From contig WBMV01002663.1 in NCBI GenBank assembly GCA_013396655.1, forward strand, positions 223,641 through 287,640: 64,000 nt of DNA, read 5' to 3'. Source of the stretch: Campylorhamphus procurvoides (taxonomy: Eukaryota; Chordata; Aves; Passeriformes; Dendrocolaptidae). The notes under the pieces are model-generated. The model was not told where the DNA came from, did no database searches, and saw only the letters and a program-made list of their open reading frames with translations. Shown piece by piece: positions 48,109 to 59,631 of the stretch. The position numbers and the translations under genes are program-made. Positions within the stretch are counted from its first letter, which is position 1. Every line of letters starts with the position of its first letter.

Positions 48109-49010
48109 TCTTTCTGGTCACAGCCACACCTCTTGCACATCCTGACCCCCAGGCAATGATGATCCCCCTTTTCCTGGCAGCTAACCTTATGCTTGGCTGC
48201 TCTAATACAGGGGGAAACTCTGGAGTATGTGAGGGTGGGGAGGTCTGGCAGAGCCTTTGTACTCAGCCTCATGGAGGTCAGTCACTGCCTCTATTCCATG
48301 GCTCGGGCTGGATCCCTTTCTCTTTCCCAGTACATGGGGTATATGCAGAGCCTTACTTTTGCATTGTAGGTGGCTGCACATCCAAGTAGTTACAGATCAG
48401 GGCTTGGCCTGTGAGTGGTTTAACACTATTTTCTGGAAACACAAGACATATATGTCCCCAGTTTCATGGGCTACTTCATACCTAATAGGAATTGCCTCCC
48501 CACATGTGACACCTCATGGGTACCTGACATGTATGGGTTGGGGGGACAAGTTGTAAGGTGCTGTGAATATGCAGGCACCCACTACAAGCAGCAGGTCACC
48601 CCAATATTTGTTCAGCAATGACTGAAAGTCACTCTGGGAGCCACAGGGATGGAGCAGCACCTGCCTCTCCAGGTCCCTGCATGCCTGGTGCCAACAGGTC
48701 ACAGTTATCATGATTTGCTGCTTCTGCCAAGCCCCTGCATGAAGCAGTTCAGCAGTATTGAATTCTTCATGGAACTTATCCTCAAACTGCCTTAATCAAC
48801 TGCTGTGTTAATTGCTCTGTGAATTGAACAGCCCCTCTCTAAGATCTTGTTCATTAATGAGCGCAAGTTTGTAGATGTTGTTTATATTCATATAATCAGA
48901 AAGCCATCAGGAGGTTTGTGGCTGAATGCTTACAAGGCTCTGGAATAGCAAGGGCCCGATTCCAGTGATTCTACACTTTCCTATGCCCATTCCTGCCTAT
49001 GGACTCAGGC
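48109..49010. other. Unique non-coding sequence
   Basis: No gene or repeat is recognised. Short open frames on both strands have no domain. The 48,780-48,920 part is AT-richer. Confidence 0.5.
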
Positions 49011-49352
49011 AGAATCATGGAATCACAGGATCATTAATTATGACCTACTTTGACCTTAAGGTCAGAAAAGACCTCAAAGATCATCAAGTCCAACCTTTGA
49101 TGAAATAACCCCTGGTCTACTAAACTATAATGCAAAGTGCTATATCTGCTCAATGTTTGAACTCTTTGAGGGATGGGGACTCCACCACTGTCCTGGGCGG
49201 CTGTGCCAGGGTTTGACCACTCTTTCAGTGAAGAAATTTTTCCTGATGTCCAGCCTGAACCTCCCCTGGCACAATGTGAGGCTGTTTCCCCTTGTCCAGT
49301 CACTTGTTCCCCAGGAGCAGAGCCTGACCCCCATCTGGCTTCACCCTCTGTC
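49011..49352 (-). mobile_element. CR1 5'-truncated copy, type C, antisense
   Basis: The 3' end at the left reads AGAATCATGGAATCACAGGA. AAAGATCATCAAGTCCAACC, the GAGGGATGGGGACTCCACCA block, GAAGAAATTTTTCCTGATGT, CCTCCCCTGGCACAATGTGA and CCAGGAGCAGAGCCTGACCC follow. A short insertion near 49,040-49,065 separates the terminal repeat from the AAGGTCAGAAAAGACC block. Confidence 0.92.
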
Positions 49353-52085
49353 AAGTCATCAGTGGTGTAGGATGACGTTGGTTGTGTCTACAGGTGAATA
49401 TCCCAGCACCCATTCTTCACAGAGCTGTGTTTCCACGCTCCCACATTCCACTGCCAGAGCTGTAGCTGTTGTGGAGGATTTCTAGGTCTGTAGATCTGTC
49501 TGTGTATTGCTGGACACAGACCCCACCACCTTTACAGGGCTAAAATCCAAGTCAGCACTCATCTCCTGTGAGATAATCAAGCTTGTTTAATTTATGCAAA
49601 ACTCCAGAGAAGGGAAATGCAGATGTGGGGAAAATTGTGGGAAAGCACACAGTGAATAGGCTTGGACTGGGAGATGTGCATTTTGGAAGAGTAAGGAAGA
49701 AAAAGCAGCACTAAAAACAGGAGGTGCAAGCTGTTACCTCTTCTGGAATAACCCCCACTCTATGAGATGCCCATAGTCAAAAAAAGAAGGAATTTGAGGA
49801 TTTTTTGGTGGTCTTGATCCCCCCTCTATTGATCTTGCCCACTCCTTGACCCCACTTTTGTGCTTGCACTGTATGTTGTGTGGTCAGAAAGGACCTGGAC
49901 AGGAACATTGATTGACTCCAGAAAGGGGCTGATCCACCTTGCCAGAGCCCCTTTTCAGGCACCTCCTGTTCTACCCTGCCCACTTGAATTACCATCAGTG
50001 TTTGAGGCACAACAAAGCTTTAACTCTTCACTGCCCAGGCTCCTACACCCAGCAGTCTGGTTTTACATCAGCTACCTGGGGCAAGACCCAACAGATTCTC
50101 TGATTTCCTTCCATAGGTGAGTATCTCCACACCAGATATTACCAACGTTCTGCTCTCCTACTGTTGGTGGACAAGACTTGCAGAACTGCACTGCTCACTG
50201 TGCCTGTAGGCCTTCGCAATTAGTGCAAATTGATAGGCAGAGCAGCCAATGCACATATTCCTCAGCTCCTTCGTCCCTGCCACACATCGGAAGCCTGAAA
50301 TTTGGGCAGGATGTTTCTCGCATCATAAATGCACATTAACAGAAAGTGCAAATAGCCATCTAATAAACAGAGGCAGATCAGCTCAGGGATGCAATGAGAT
50401 CTGGCATAAGGAACACAAATAATCACCCTGGAGTAGAATGAGCATCACTAACTGTGCACCACGTCCGCGTGCAGGGCCAGTTGGGGACCCTGCTCGGCCT
50501 TGCTGCTTTACAGTCAGGCAGAGATAGAAAGGGACGGGCATTTTAAAAATTATTTCCGGGAAAACTTCCATTAAACAGACCCTCATATTGCTGCAGAAGG
50601 TCCTTGGGAGCCCTATTAGCAATCCCATACTTGGCTCACAGAGCTCCCTCTCCCATCAAGGTGCAGAACTGGAAAGGTTGACAGTTGGAATGGCCGTGGA
50701 GGTCTTTTCCAAACCTAATGATTCTGTGATTCTGAGGTTGTTGCTCTCATAGCTACAGAACAAGTTGGGGACAAGGCATTCAATAACAATCTTGAGAGGT
50801 GCTTTCAAACACCCCAACTGTGGAATGCAAAATCACCTGTTTCGAAAGAGAGGCTGGACCTTTAAAATTTCCGAAACCATCCCCGGAGAGCAAAGCTTGC
50901 TTTTAAAAGGATGAAAAATATTTAGCTTTCTCTCTTTGTGGATTCCTTGCTCCCGTGAGTAATACAATCTTTCTGCCAGCTCTCCCACATCAAAGGGCAA
51001 TAAGGTGAGCTCGTTCCAGCAGAAAAACCTCTCAGAGCAGCAATGTCCAAATGTGCAGCACCTTTACTCCAGTCAATCTGCAGTCTTGAGCAAACAATGG
51101 AAAAGGCTGTGCCATGGAACAGGTAGAGGATCCACAACACTTGTCTCACCAGTGTCAGATATTGTAGGTAGGAAACAGATGAGAAGCAGCTGTCAGTCCC
51201 TCCAGATCCTTCCCATTCATTGGGAATACTTTTTAGAAGCCAGAGGTAGAGCAAGGACCTGCATGCACAGGCTGTGGGTCCCTTTCCAAAGCTAAAGAGT
51301 CTTTTACCAGCACTTCTGACCTTGCTCGAAGCACATCTGGAAGCTGGGAGGTGCCACAGCTCTTGCTGCAGTTGAAGGCAAAGGCAGAGGGCCTGTCATA
51401 AGGCTCCGTGGGTTAGCAACCCCAATTTTGGCTGCAGAAAATCCCAAGTAATATTAACCACATGCAACATGTGTGGCTTCAAACTGACCTGTCTTCATCC
51501 TGAGTGCTTTCAAAAACTTTCAAGCGGAGGAAAGCTCTGATCCTACTCCTTTCCTCTGGAGAAGGTTAGGATGAGCAGTGCCATTTCAGCAACCTAAAAC
51601 CATCAGTTTGAACCTGTATAGAACACAAGCAGTGCCAAGTCATGGCCCAGGCTCTGAAAGGAGAAAGGTTAGATATAAACCCATGGCAAAGGCAGCTTTT
51701 CCAAAAGAGAAAATGAAATTCTTGAATATCTCGTCTCTGTTTGATTTAATTTGTTGACTTCATGGTCTCTGAGCTTTGGGTATTGCTGGGATAGTCAGGG
51801 CTTTGGCCCATCCTCAACCTCCAGCTCTCCAAGATATTTCTGCCAGGCTTCACAAGGCCAGACCAAAACCAGCTGTGAAAATCAGTTGGGAGAAGTGAGT
51901 GTTAAGGGTATGAAAATTCAGCTTTACCAGGAGTTTCTAAGGTTTGAGATGAAAACATATCCCACCAGGTGGAGACCATGTGGTTGCTGACCTTTTCCTA
52001 TTTCTGTGCCATTGCCCAGTGGCAGCAGAAAGCCACCCATTATTGCTCTCTACAACCTTAATGTTCTCAAACCATCAGGAGATTG
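49353..52085. other. Unique non-coding sequence with one small CR1 tail
   Basis: Apart from the CR1 tail at 50,675 I recognise nothing. Open frames are short, and the longest (50,922-51,254, minus strand, 110 codons) shows no domain. Confidence 0.5.
50675..50735 (+). mobile_element. CR1 terminal fragment, type C
   Basis: Only the last 60 bases of an element: TTGACAGTTGGAATGGCC, GAGGTCTTTTCCAAACC and TGATTCTGTGATTCTGAG. The two ATTCTGTG-type units at the end are the CR1 3' terminal repeats. Confidence 0.82.
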
Positions 52086-52410
52086 GAGTGAGGTATCAGT
52101 CTCTTCTGCCACATAACAAGTGACGTGACTGAAAACAACTGCCTCAAGTTGTGCCAGATTGCTTATTAGGGAATTATGACGTCCAGGGTGGATGTTAGGG
52201 AAAATTTCTTCATGGAAAGCGTGGTCAGGCATTGGGACAGGCTGCCCAGGGCAGTGGTGGAGTCTCCACCACTGGAAGTGTCCAAAAGGCATTTGGATGT
52301 GGCACTTGAGGACATAGTTTAGTGGTGAACATGGTGGCAGTTCTGGATTGATGGTTGGACTCAATGATCTTAAAGGTCTTTCCCAACCCAAACAATTCTG
52401 TGATTCCATG
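52086..52410 (+). mobile_element. CR1 5'-truncated copy, type C
   Basis: The best sense-strand type C copy. TATCAGTCTCTTCTGCC, AACTGCCTCAAGTTGTGCCA, AAAATTTCTTCATGGAAAGC, CAGGCTGCCCAGGGCAGTGG, GGATGTGGCACTTGAGGACA, GATGGTTGGACTCAATGATC and an AATTCTGTGATTCCATG end are all in the expected order. Confidence 0.94.
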
Positions 52411-54759
52411 TGGGAACTGTAATGTCACCTGCACATCCACCTGTGCCCCAGCATAAATGCTGTGGTGTCTGAGCTGATCAAGCCCAACTGATTGCATTCT
52501 TCTGCCCTTTTTGCCTTTTTCCCTGGCAATCTGAAAGAATCAAGGAGTTCCAGTGTGTGGATAGTGATGATTGGGTCTGCAGAGCCACCTTCAGCAGGGG
52601 GTGACTTGCATGGGGGAACCAAACCTGAGTGGAAATGCAAACTATTATCTGGTTTTGTGTTTCACATGGCAGAGCAGTGCCAACCCAGCACCAGTGTCTC
52701 CTGCCTGGGAAATGGGGTTCTGTGGTCCCTTTCCTGTGACTGCAGGATCACAGCATCTTCTCATGGCCCTGATTAAAGGAAGTGTTTGAAAACAATCATG
52801 ATTTCCCCAAAATTTATAAATTTTAATTATTTCAGAGGGCTGTGCAGGGAAGGGCCCTCATCTACTGTATTTTCCATTTCTGTGTTGAAGGAATGGTTTT
52901 GCTGTCAGGTTCTTGGCACTTTGAGATTTGGTCCATGCCCTGGCATGAGGACCAAATAGTGAGTCTGGATCCATCCAGCATCGGCTGTGGTACCATTGAA
53001 GGCTTCCAACTTGTATAGATCTGCAGGAAGAAGTGAAAACAATCTGCTTCCCAAACTTCATCATTTCTGAGTGCCTAATGACCAGAGAGCTCTGGAGCAG
53101 AAGTATTCATCCCTCCCCAGTCCTCTCCTCACGTCCTTGCTCCCAGGCTTCTTGAAGGGGCCTGAGTCTGACAGAAACGGCCACACTGACTCTTGCCAAG
53201 TACTTGGCTGCCTTCCTATGGCAACAAGTTCCCCCATGCAGTGTATTCACCAGGAGATGATGTGCCCCCTTTGTTCTGAACCACCACATTTCTAAACCAT
53301 TGCCTGCAAACTCTGATTTATTATGCTGCTTTTCATCTACTGTAGCAGCTGTGGGATTTGGCCTATCTTATTGAGCCTCCAGTCGTTGTTTATGTACTTT
53401 TTGTGCACAGAAACACCTGCATGGCCACACTAAAACTTGTTTTCTATATCGTGGCAGCCAGATCTCTTCTAGACCAGATGGTGCATGGATCAAGACCATT
53501 TGAGAGCAGCTTCAGGGATGCCAGGATGCTAGGTTTACCTGAAGACATTTCCCTTCTTTTCCCTACCGCACCCTATAAGAAGATGCTGACTTCTTCCTCC
53601 ATGGGGACAGAGAAGATCAGGGTCCAGACACCTCTCAGAGGGCTGCAGCACATCTGTCACGAGCTAGTGACCATCTCTGTTGGGTGCTATCTAAAATTTT
53701 AAAATCAAACCCTTAGGTTCAGCTGAAGAATCTCACCCTAGCACACCTGCCTCAAACAAGTTACAGTGGTTCTTGTAAAAAAAGCCACCTGAATGCTACT
53801 TGAGTAGTGGAAAACCTTCATGGCTTCCAGCACTTCTCTCTGCTGCCTGCTACAAGTGTCTTCCCTATTTCCAGTTCAAGTGTTTTCTCTCTGGCTGTCA
53901 CATTAAAGAGCTGCCCAAATCAGAAATGTTCTTCCTGTGATCTTGTTGCCTTCCCTGTGATGAGTTAAGCAGTGAGATCTCAATTCACCTCAGCAAAAAC
54001 ACTGATCTTGCACCCCAGGATTCTTTATTCAGTGCAGCATCATCTTCCAGGTCTTGCTCAGGAACCGTAGCTCATCTCAGCAGAAGGACATTATTAAATC
54101 AGGGCACTTCTCCAAGTGAAGGCTCGTGCTCACTGGCTACCACTTCTGGGCCACAGGAGATTAGTGAGGGAGCATTTTGAAGCCGTGGAAAAAATCTGCA
54201 TCTTAAAGACATTATTTAAATTCAGTTCAGTCCAACCAGCCCTAATGATGTTACCCACAATATATCTTAATTTGATGTTGGTAATAAAGTTCACTGTAGC
54301 TGGAGCACTATCATACCAATGTACTAACATACAAATGAATGTTACCCATGTCATTTAGTACTCCTGGCTGTTAAGGTGTCACTTTAGCCATATATTTAAT
54401 AAATAAGTCCTTTTATGACTATAATACTGATGAGCATTCAACTAATTTCCATGTATGTTGCATTCTATATGTTGCTAGAGATTTTACCAAGGCTGTCACC
54501 AATAGCAACTGAGATAAGGAAATAATAAATTCAGGAGGCATTCAGAAAGATCTATAATGTAGGATCATTTTATAACAATACAGGAGACATTAATCACGTT
54601 GGTGACTAATGGGAGAACTTGATGCGATCAGTTTAAATCCCCTCTGACAGGAAAAGGAACCTCTCACTGCTCAGCCTCAGATCTCCTCTCAAACTGGAGT
54701 AAAACTCGCCTGGAAACTTTTGCCAGGTTCACGATCCCAGCCTATTTTTATCTCTGCAG
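52411..54759. other. Unique non-coding sequence
   Basis: No gene is recognised. 54,100-54,640 is AT-rich and nearly free of CpG, and composition shifts sharply to GC-rich from about 54,880. Frames at 53,071-53,702 have no domain. Confidence 0.45.
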
Positions 54760-54838
54760 CCTGGGCAGCCTTCGCTCTGATCATGGAGCACTGCAGCAAT
54801 AGGAGAGAGGGCTTCGAAGACATCTGGAGTCAGAAAAG
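54760..54838 (+). other. Weak candidate exon beside the CpG island
   Basis: A pyrimidine-rich stretch ending TTTTTATCTCTGCAG (to 54,759) looks like a splice acceptor, and CAGAAAAG followed by GTGCCA (54,839) could be a donor. The 79 bases between are open in only one frame, whose short peptide (around residues MEHCSNRREGFEDIW) I do not recognise. Such signals arise often by chance, so this is a lead and not a gene call. Confidence 0.15.
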
Positions 54839-55099
54839 GTGCCAGAGAGCTACATCTTCTGGTGTGTTCCAGCAACTGAGCGGAGCTGCCGCGGGAGGGT
54901 TCCCTGTGCCCAGAGGAGATGGGGCTGGAGCCCACCCTTGGCTCAGGGAGAACTGCCTGTGCCGCTGGGCACAATCGGCTGGGTGCGCTCCCACCCCCTC
55001 CTGTGCCCGGCCAAGGGGGGTACCGGGTTTGAATCGCTGCCCCCTCTCGCAGGGGCTGCTGTGAGGGTTCGGGAGCTGCGCTGGAGCCGCAGGGATCCC

Positions 55100-55322
55100 N
55101 NNNNNNNNNNNNNNNNNNNNNNNNNNNNNNNNNNNNNNNNNNNNNNNNNNNNNNNNNNNNNNNNNNNNNNNNNNNNNNNNNNNNNNNNNNNNNNNNNNNN
55201 NNNNNNNNNNNNNNNNNNNNNNNNNNNNNNNNNNNNNNNNNNNNNNNNNNNNNNNNNNNNNNNNNNNNNNNNNNNNNNNNNNNNNNNNNNNNNNNNNNNN
55301 NNNNNNNNNNNNNNNNNNNNNN
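55100..55322. other. Assembly gap, 223 unknown bases
   Basis: An uninterrupted run of N. It is placed between GC-rich flanks and directly before a GGGCA repeat, a context in which short reads often drop out. The true length is uncertain. A frame reported across it is meaningless. Confidence 1.
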
Positions 55323-55366
55323 GAGGGCAGGGGAGGGAAGGGCAGGGCAGGGCAGGGCAGGCAGCG
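55323..55366 (+). repeat. G-rich (GGGCA)n tract with G-quadruplex pattern
   Basis: Immediately after the gap, GGGAGGGAAGGGCAGGGCAG and further GGGCA units give at least six runs of three G separated by one or two bases. Four exact GGGCA units lie at 55,340-55,359. This fits the G3+N1-7 pattern for an intramolecular G-quadruplex on the + strand. The tract may extend into the gap. Confidence 0.85.
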
Positions 55367-55710
55367 GGGTCAGGGTCTGCCCTGATGACTCTGCTTCAAA
55401 GCACCACCCGCGTGTTTCTCCTCGGGGCCGCGTTGGGGGTCAATTCCTTTGCCACGTTGGGGATTCATTGCCATGTGCAGGCACCCTCGGTGCCCCCTGG
55501 ATGAGCTGCCACGTGTGTGCGAGGCGGGGGCTGTGAGCTGTGACTGTCCCCGTGCTCCAGCTCCTCATCCCGGCTCACACAGCCACCCCCACCTCGGCTG
55601 GGCAGCACTGGGGGCATCACTGCTACTGCCTTCTCATGGCAATCAACCATGCAAACCCTCTTCCCTGCAGCAGGGAACACAAAGCTGCTCAGCACAACTT
55701 TGGGGTGAGA

Positions 55711-56100
55711 GCCATAATATCCTGAGCAGGAAGGGACCCACAAGGATTGTCCAGTCCAACTCCTAGCCCTGCACAGGCACCCCAACAATCCCATCCTGTC
55801 CCTGAGCATCGTCCAAACCCTCCTGGAGCTCTGGCAGCCTTGGGGCCGTGCCCACTGCCCTGTGGAGCCTGGTCAGTGCCCCACCACCCTCTGGGATAAG
55901 AACTTTTCCCCGATATCCAGCTAAACCTCCCCTGACACAACTCCAGCTATTGCCTTGGGTCCTGTCACCGATCACAGAGAGCAGAGATTGGTGTTGTCCC
56001 TCCACTGCCCCTTGAGAGGAAGCTTCAAACCCTAACGAAGTCTGACCTCAATCTCCTCCAGGCTGAACAAACCAAGTAATACCAGCTACTCCTCACCCAT
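55711..56100 (-). mobile_element. CR1 5'-truncated copy, type A, antisense
   Basis: It runs from GCCATAATATCCTGAGCAGG through GGATTGTCCAGTCCAACTCC, TAGCCCTGCACAGGCACCCC, GAGCATCGTCCAAACCCTCC, CCACCACCCTCTGGGATAAG and CTCCCCTGACACAACTCCAG to a diverged CTCCTCCAGGCTGAACAAAC right end. It sits just beyond the CpG-rich segment. Confidence 0.92.
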
Positions 56101-58743
56101 GAGAAAATAGACTGGCTGATAAGAAACAGGAATAGAAGAGGTGGGCCCTCAATGCCTCTACCAGCTGTTGGCTGTGTGCAGGAGGCAATGGCCCATGTGA
56201 GGACCTTCCTCAGCTTCATGAACAGAGTTTGGGACAGGTGCTGTGGGTGGGAAAACCAGTATATTTCTTCTGAAGGACTTCAGTCAACTCAACTTTGCAT
56301 CTTCCTTCTAGGGAAGTCCCCTCCAGGGGATGCATATCAGACCGATCACCTCATCCCTACAGGAATGATCCCCTGGACTACGGCTCTACAGCCCACCTCC
56401 CTGTGGTGGGCACACCCAGCTGGGACCCACACTCCTGGGACCCATAGGACCTGCAGTTCAAGACCCTGCAGCGCTTCCCAGTTTCTCTGAGGAGTAACTT
56501 TGATCTGTAGGATGTCACAGGTGGCTGAGCTGGGGGAAACATGCTTAGTGTGCAAATGGGCAGAGTCTAAAAGAACAAAATTACTGTTATTTGTTAATAA
56601 ATAGAACTGGAGCCAGTGAGATATAGAAAGCAAGTCCTATGCCCATCATGTGCCTTGTCTGAGACACAGCATGTACCTTGCCCTGCCACTGCAGTCCCTT
56701 CCTCCCTTGGCCATGGCCAGAGCATGGGGGCCTTCCTACCCCTACCTCGCCCATGACTCCTTCCCTGCCTCAGCTCCAGAGACTCTCCCTCACACACAGC
56801 TCTGTCCCTCCACCCCTCCAGTTTCCTCCACAGGAGCTTCACTGCACACACCTGAGCATCCCTGCCACTGTTCTGCGCTGCCCCGTGACCTGAAACTCCG
56901 TGTCTTCACAAGGCAGGTCCCAAGTACCTGCAAGACCCCTGAACCTCCATACTCTCCTGCACACACAAAGCCCTGCCAGCTGCTCCCAGCAGCACACACA
57001 GCTCCCTCCTCTGCCCCCTGGCACCTTCTCCACAGGATGCCCAGCTCCTGAGTCCTCTGCAGGCAGCATCCACTGCCTCGGCGGTGGATGGGCACATCCA
57101 TGGGGCTGCCAGTGCCTCCTCCGTGGATGTTCAGCAAACCCCACTTGGCTAAACTGAGCCTGAACCTGTGTAATGGAGGCCACCTCCTGTTCTCATGTCC
57201 CAAGGCCAAGATGAGCTCTTTCCACGTCCAGGACCAGGGACTGCACTGGTGGTGTGCCAAAGGACAGGCATGGCCAGCTCTGATAGACCTGGGCTGCTCA
57301 GAGGGGGTGATGAAGGAGGGATTGCCCAGCTCACTGTAACACAACACCCAGCCAGAGGCTGTTCTTGGTTTTGGCATGTAGAGAGCACTCATACTGCAGG
57401 CCATGACTTTCCAGAGGGCTGGAACCAACATTAGACATAATCTTGGTGCCCCAGGGCTGCTTCAAAGGGCACTGGTGCTGGGCAGAGAGGTCTCACCCCT
57501 TACAATTCAGGGACTCTGTTGAACAAGCTCTCTCTCCCGGTTCAGGCAGGTTCTCAGGAGCGTCTGTGCAGCAGGCAGGAGTGAGGCCTGTGCACTCTGT
57601 TGTGCCCAATTATGGGGAGATTGTTCCATGGTGACTCTCTCTAATATATTCCTCGCGTGGTGCTGCATGTAAGCCACTCATTTATCTGCTCAGCTTGCAG
57701 CATACCAATGAGACCAGGGCTGGAACAGCAAGGTCAAGTCTGAGCAGAGCAACCCTCAGCCCTGACAATGGTCCTGACATATGCAGGATGTGGTGGAAAC
57801 AGAGTCTCCTGCTGTTTTCCCTGCCCTGGAGCCGTACCCATTCTTCAGCAGTATTTGGAATACTATCCAAGGAGGCTGGATAGAGTCAGGGCCAAGCTGA
57901 CAGATGCACCAGTCCCCTGGCACAGGGTGTGACTCCCCAGGAGTGTTTGCAGAAGCATCAGGACCCACACACCTTCAGGAAAATTATCCTTAGCAGCACC
58001 TTCTGGCAGCCTGCTCAATTTAGGCTGGTTGGCAGATCTGCCACAGACACTGGTCTCAGAAGACAAGAACTTCAGGTGACACTGATTCCAGGGAAAAGGC
58101 TCTCAGGGACCATCCTGGATGCATCTTGCAACAGTCCAGGCTGAGCCAAGCTGGTTCTCCAGGAATTTTTCCCCTGTTGTGGCTCCCCTGGAAATGCAGG
58201 CCTGGATGCACTGACCTAGACTAGAAGGAGAAGATTCACTCCCCAGGATTCTCATGAAGATACAGGAGGAAAGCGAAACTGATAGGTCAACTTCAAAAAC
58301 ACCCTTCAGAAGGTGGACTACCACGAAACATCTGGAACACAAGCTGTCCTCTGGGCTATTTCCCACTGTGTGAGTGTAAGGGCTGGATAAGGTTTGAGGG
58401 AGAACCACAAACCACCATCTGTGAGCAGTCCTGAGACCTTCAGGCCAGGGCCAGGAGCACCACAGCTGCCCCAGGATAAAGAATGCTTCCAAGGAATGGA
58501 GTTGAAACCTTTCATCCAAGAGGAATGGTGTGCTCAACTGCAGATGGATGCAACATCATTTTTCCACAGAAACCCTGGCTTTTGGCTATTAATTTCAGAT
58601 AGGGGTGAAAAGGTAAACTCCTGGATAGTTTTTCAGCACTGGAACTCTCTTGCATTTACTTTCAGCCCTGGATTGTTCCCCTGTCCAGCTCAGGCAGCTC
58701 CTCTCTGACCTGTGGGCTGACCACCAAACACCCTCTTCACTTC
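56101..58743. other. Unique non-coding sequence, GC-richer
   Basis: No gene is recognised. Between 56,650 and 57,430 several frames on both strands stay open, the longest being 213 codons on the minus strand (56,790-57,431). They have no domain, and the openness follows from GC-rich composition with few TA dinucleotides. Confidence 0.45.
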
Positions 58744-58845
58744 AGGATCATAGGATGAGTCAGGTTGGAAGGGACTACAGTGGGTCATCTGGTCCAAGCT
58801 CTCTGCTCCAGCAGGCTCAACGCAGAGCACATGGCACAGGACTGT
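58744..58845 (-). mobile_element. CR1-like tail fragment, fourth type, antisense
   Basis: AGGATCATAGGATGAGTCAG, GTTGGAAGGGACTACAGTGG, GTCATCTGGTCCAAGCTC and CTGCTCCAGCAGG, then AGAGCACATGGCACAGGAC. The start is the shared CR1 3' end, but the continuation differs from types A, B and C and resembles an older bird CR1 group. It is short and somewhat diverged. Confidence 0.7.
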
Positions 58846-59631
58846 GGTCAAAGCTCCACATTCACACCTCTGCTCACACACAAATCCTGGCCACCACACT
58901 GCCCAGGAACAAGCAACCCACCATGATCACAAGGCAGAGCTTTCTTTTGGAGGGCAAATGCTGCCGCCGCCACCACCAGGTATATTATTTTATTTTCTCA
59001 GTGGGAGAAAGAGTGAATACAAAAATCTAGTAGAGCAATTTTAAAATGTGTAAGAGCTGCATTTGCTAGTAAAATCCTGTGTTAGGGAATGTATTCCTGA
59101 TTCCTGCAGGTCAAAATACATCCAAGGAGAGAGTGCAGGTCCTGGGCACCTGAACACACCCTGTGCGGGGTGGTTTTGTTCTCGGTGCCAACCTGCTTTT
59201 GCAGGTTCTGCTGCCTGTGTTACTGCCAGTTTTGGCAGTACAGTTCTCTAACTTACACTGAAATATCATGGAGAGTGTTACAATTAGCAATTACTGAGTT
59301 GCAGTAAAGCTAATTGCCTCTTCTCTAAAGATTTAGCAGTTCCATGGAGCAATTCATACTAAATACCTGCAAGTGAGCAACTCAGGGTTGCATTTGGTAA
59401 TTGATTTATTGAGTTGTTTCTATTAGAGACTCAGCTGTTCTCTTGCTAACTGAAAATAATGCTGAGTAATTCATTTGCTCACACTTCCTCAAATCACCCG
59501 AGTCATGCGTGGTGGGAGCAGCTGTGTGTCTGTGCACTCACAGCATCTGCCACAGGTCTCTCCACTGCCCAGGTGGCCCCTTTTGCCACCGTGTCACAGC
59601 AGCTCTCCGGGTTCTGTCACCTCCCCCTTCT
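58846..59631. other. Unique sequence with an AT-rich block
   Basis: No gene is recognised. A short GCCGCCGCCACCACC run lies at about 58,962, and an AT-rich block at 59,255-59,470 is listed separately. Confidence 0.45.
59255..59470. other. AT-rich block resembling a conserved non-coding element
   Basis: It contains TACAATTAGCAATTACTGAG, TAAAGCTAATTGCC and GGTAATTGATTTATTGAG, four AATTA or AATTG cores within about 150 bases, with no CpG and no open frame. Clusters of such homeodomain-type cores are typical of developmental enhancers. Conservation was not testable here. Confidence 0.33.

Larger units (their letters stand above)
54880..55600. promoter_or_regulatory. CpG-island-like segment split by an assembly gap
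   Basis: By hand count there are about 13 CpG dinucleotides from 54,881 to 55,099 and about 14 from 55,323 to 55,600, against very few per few hundred bases elsewhere in the window. Both flanks are GC-rich, so the island probably continues through the N run. CpG islands usually mark promoters of broadly expressed or developmental genes. The direction and identity of any gene are unknown. Unmethylated GC-rich repeats could give a similar picture. Confidence 0.6.

Noticed and set aside
54839..55504. + strand frame of 221 codons
   Set aside because: About a third of it is unknown sequence from the N run, and the rest is GC-rich sequence and GGGCA repeat.
56790..57431. Minus-strand frame of 213 codons
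   Set aside because: No recognisable domain. Frames on the other strand and in other phases are open over the same GC-rich interval, so composition explains it.
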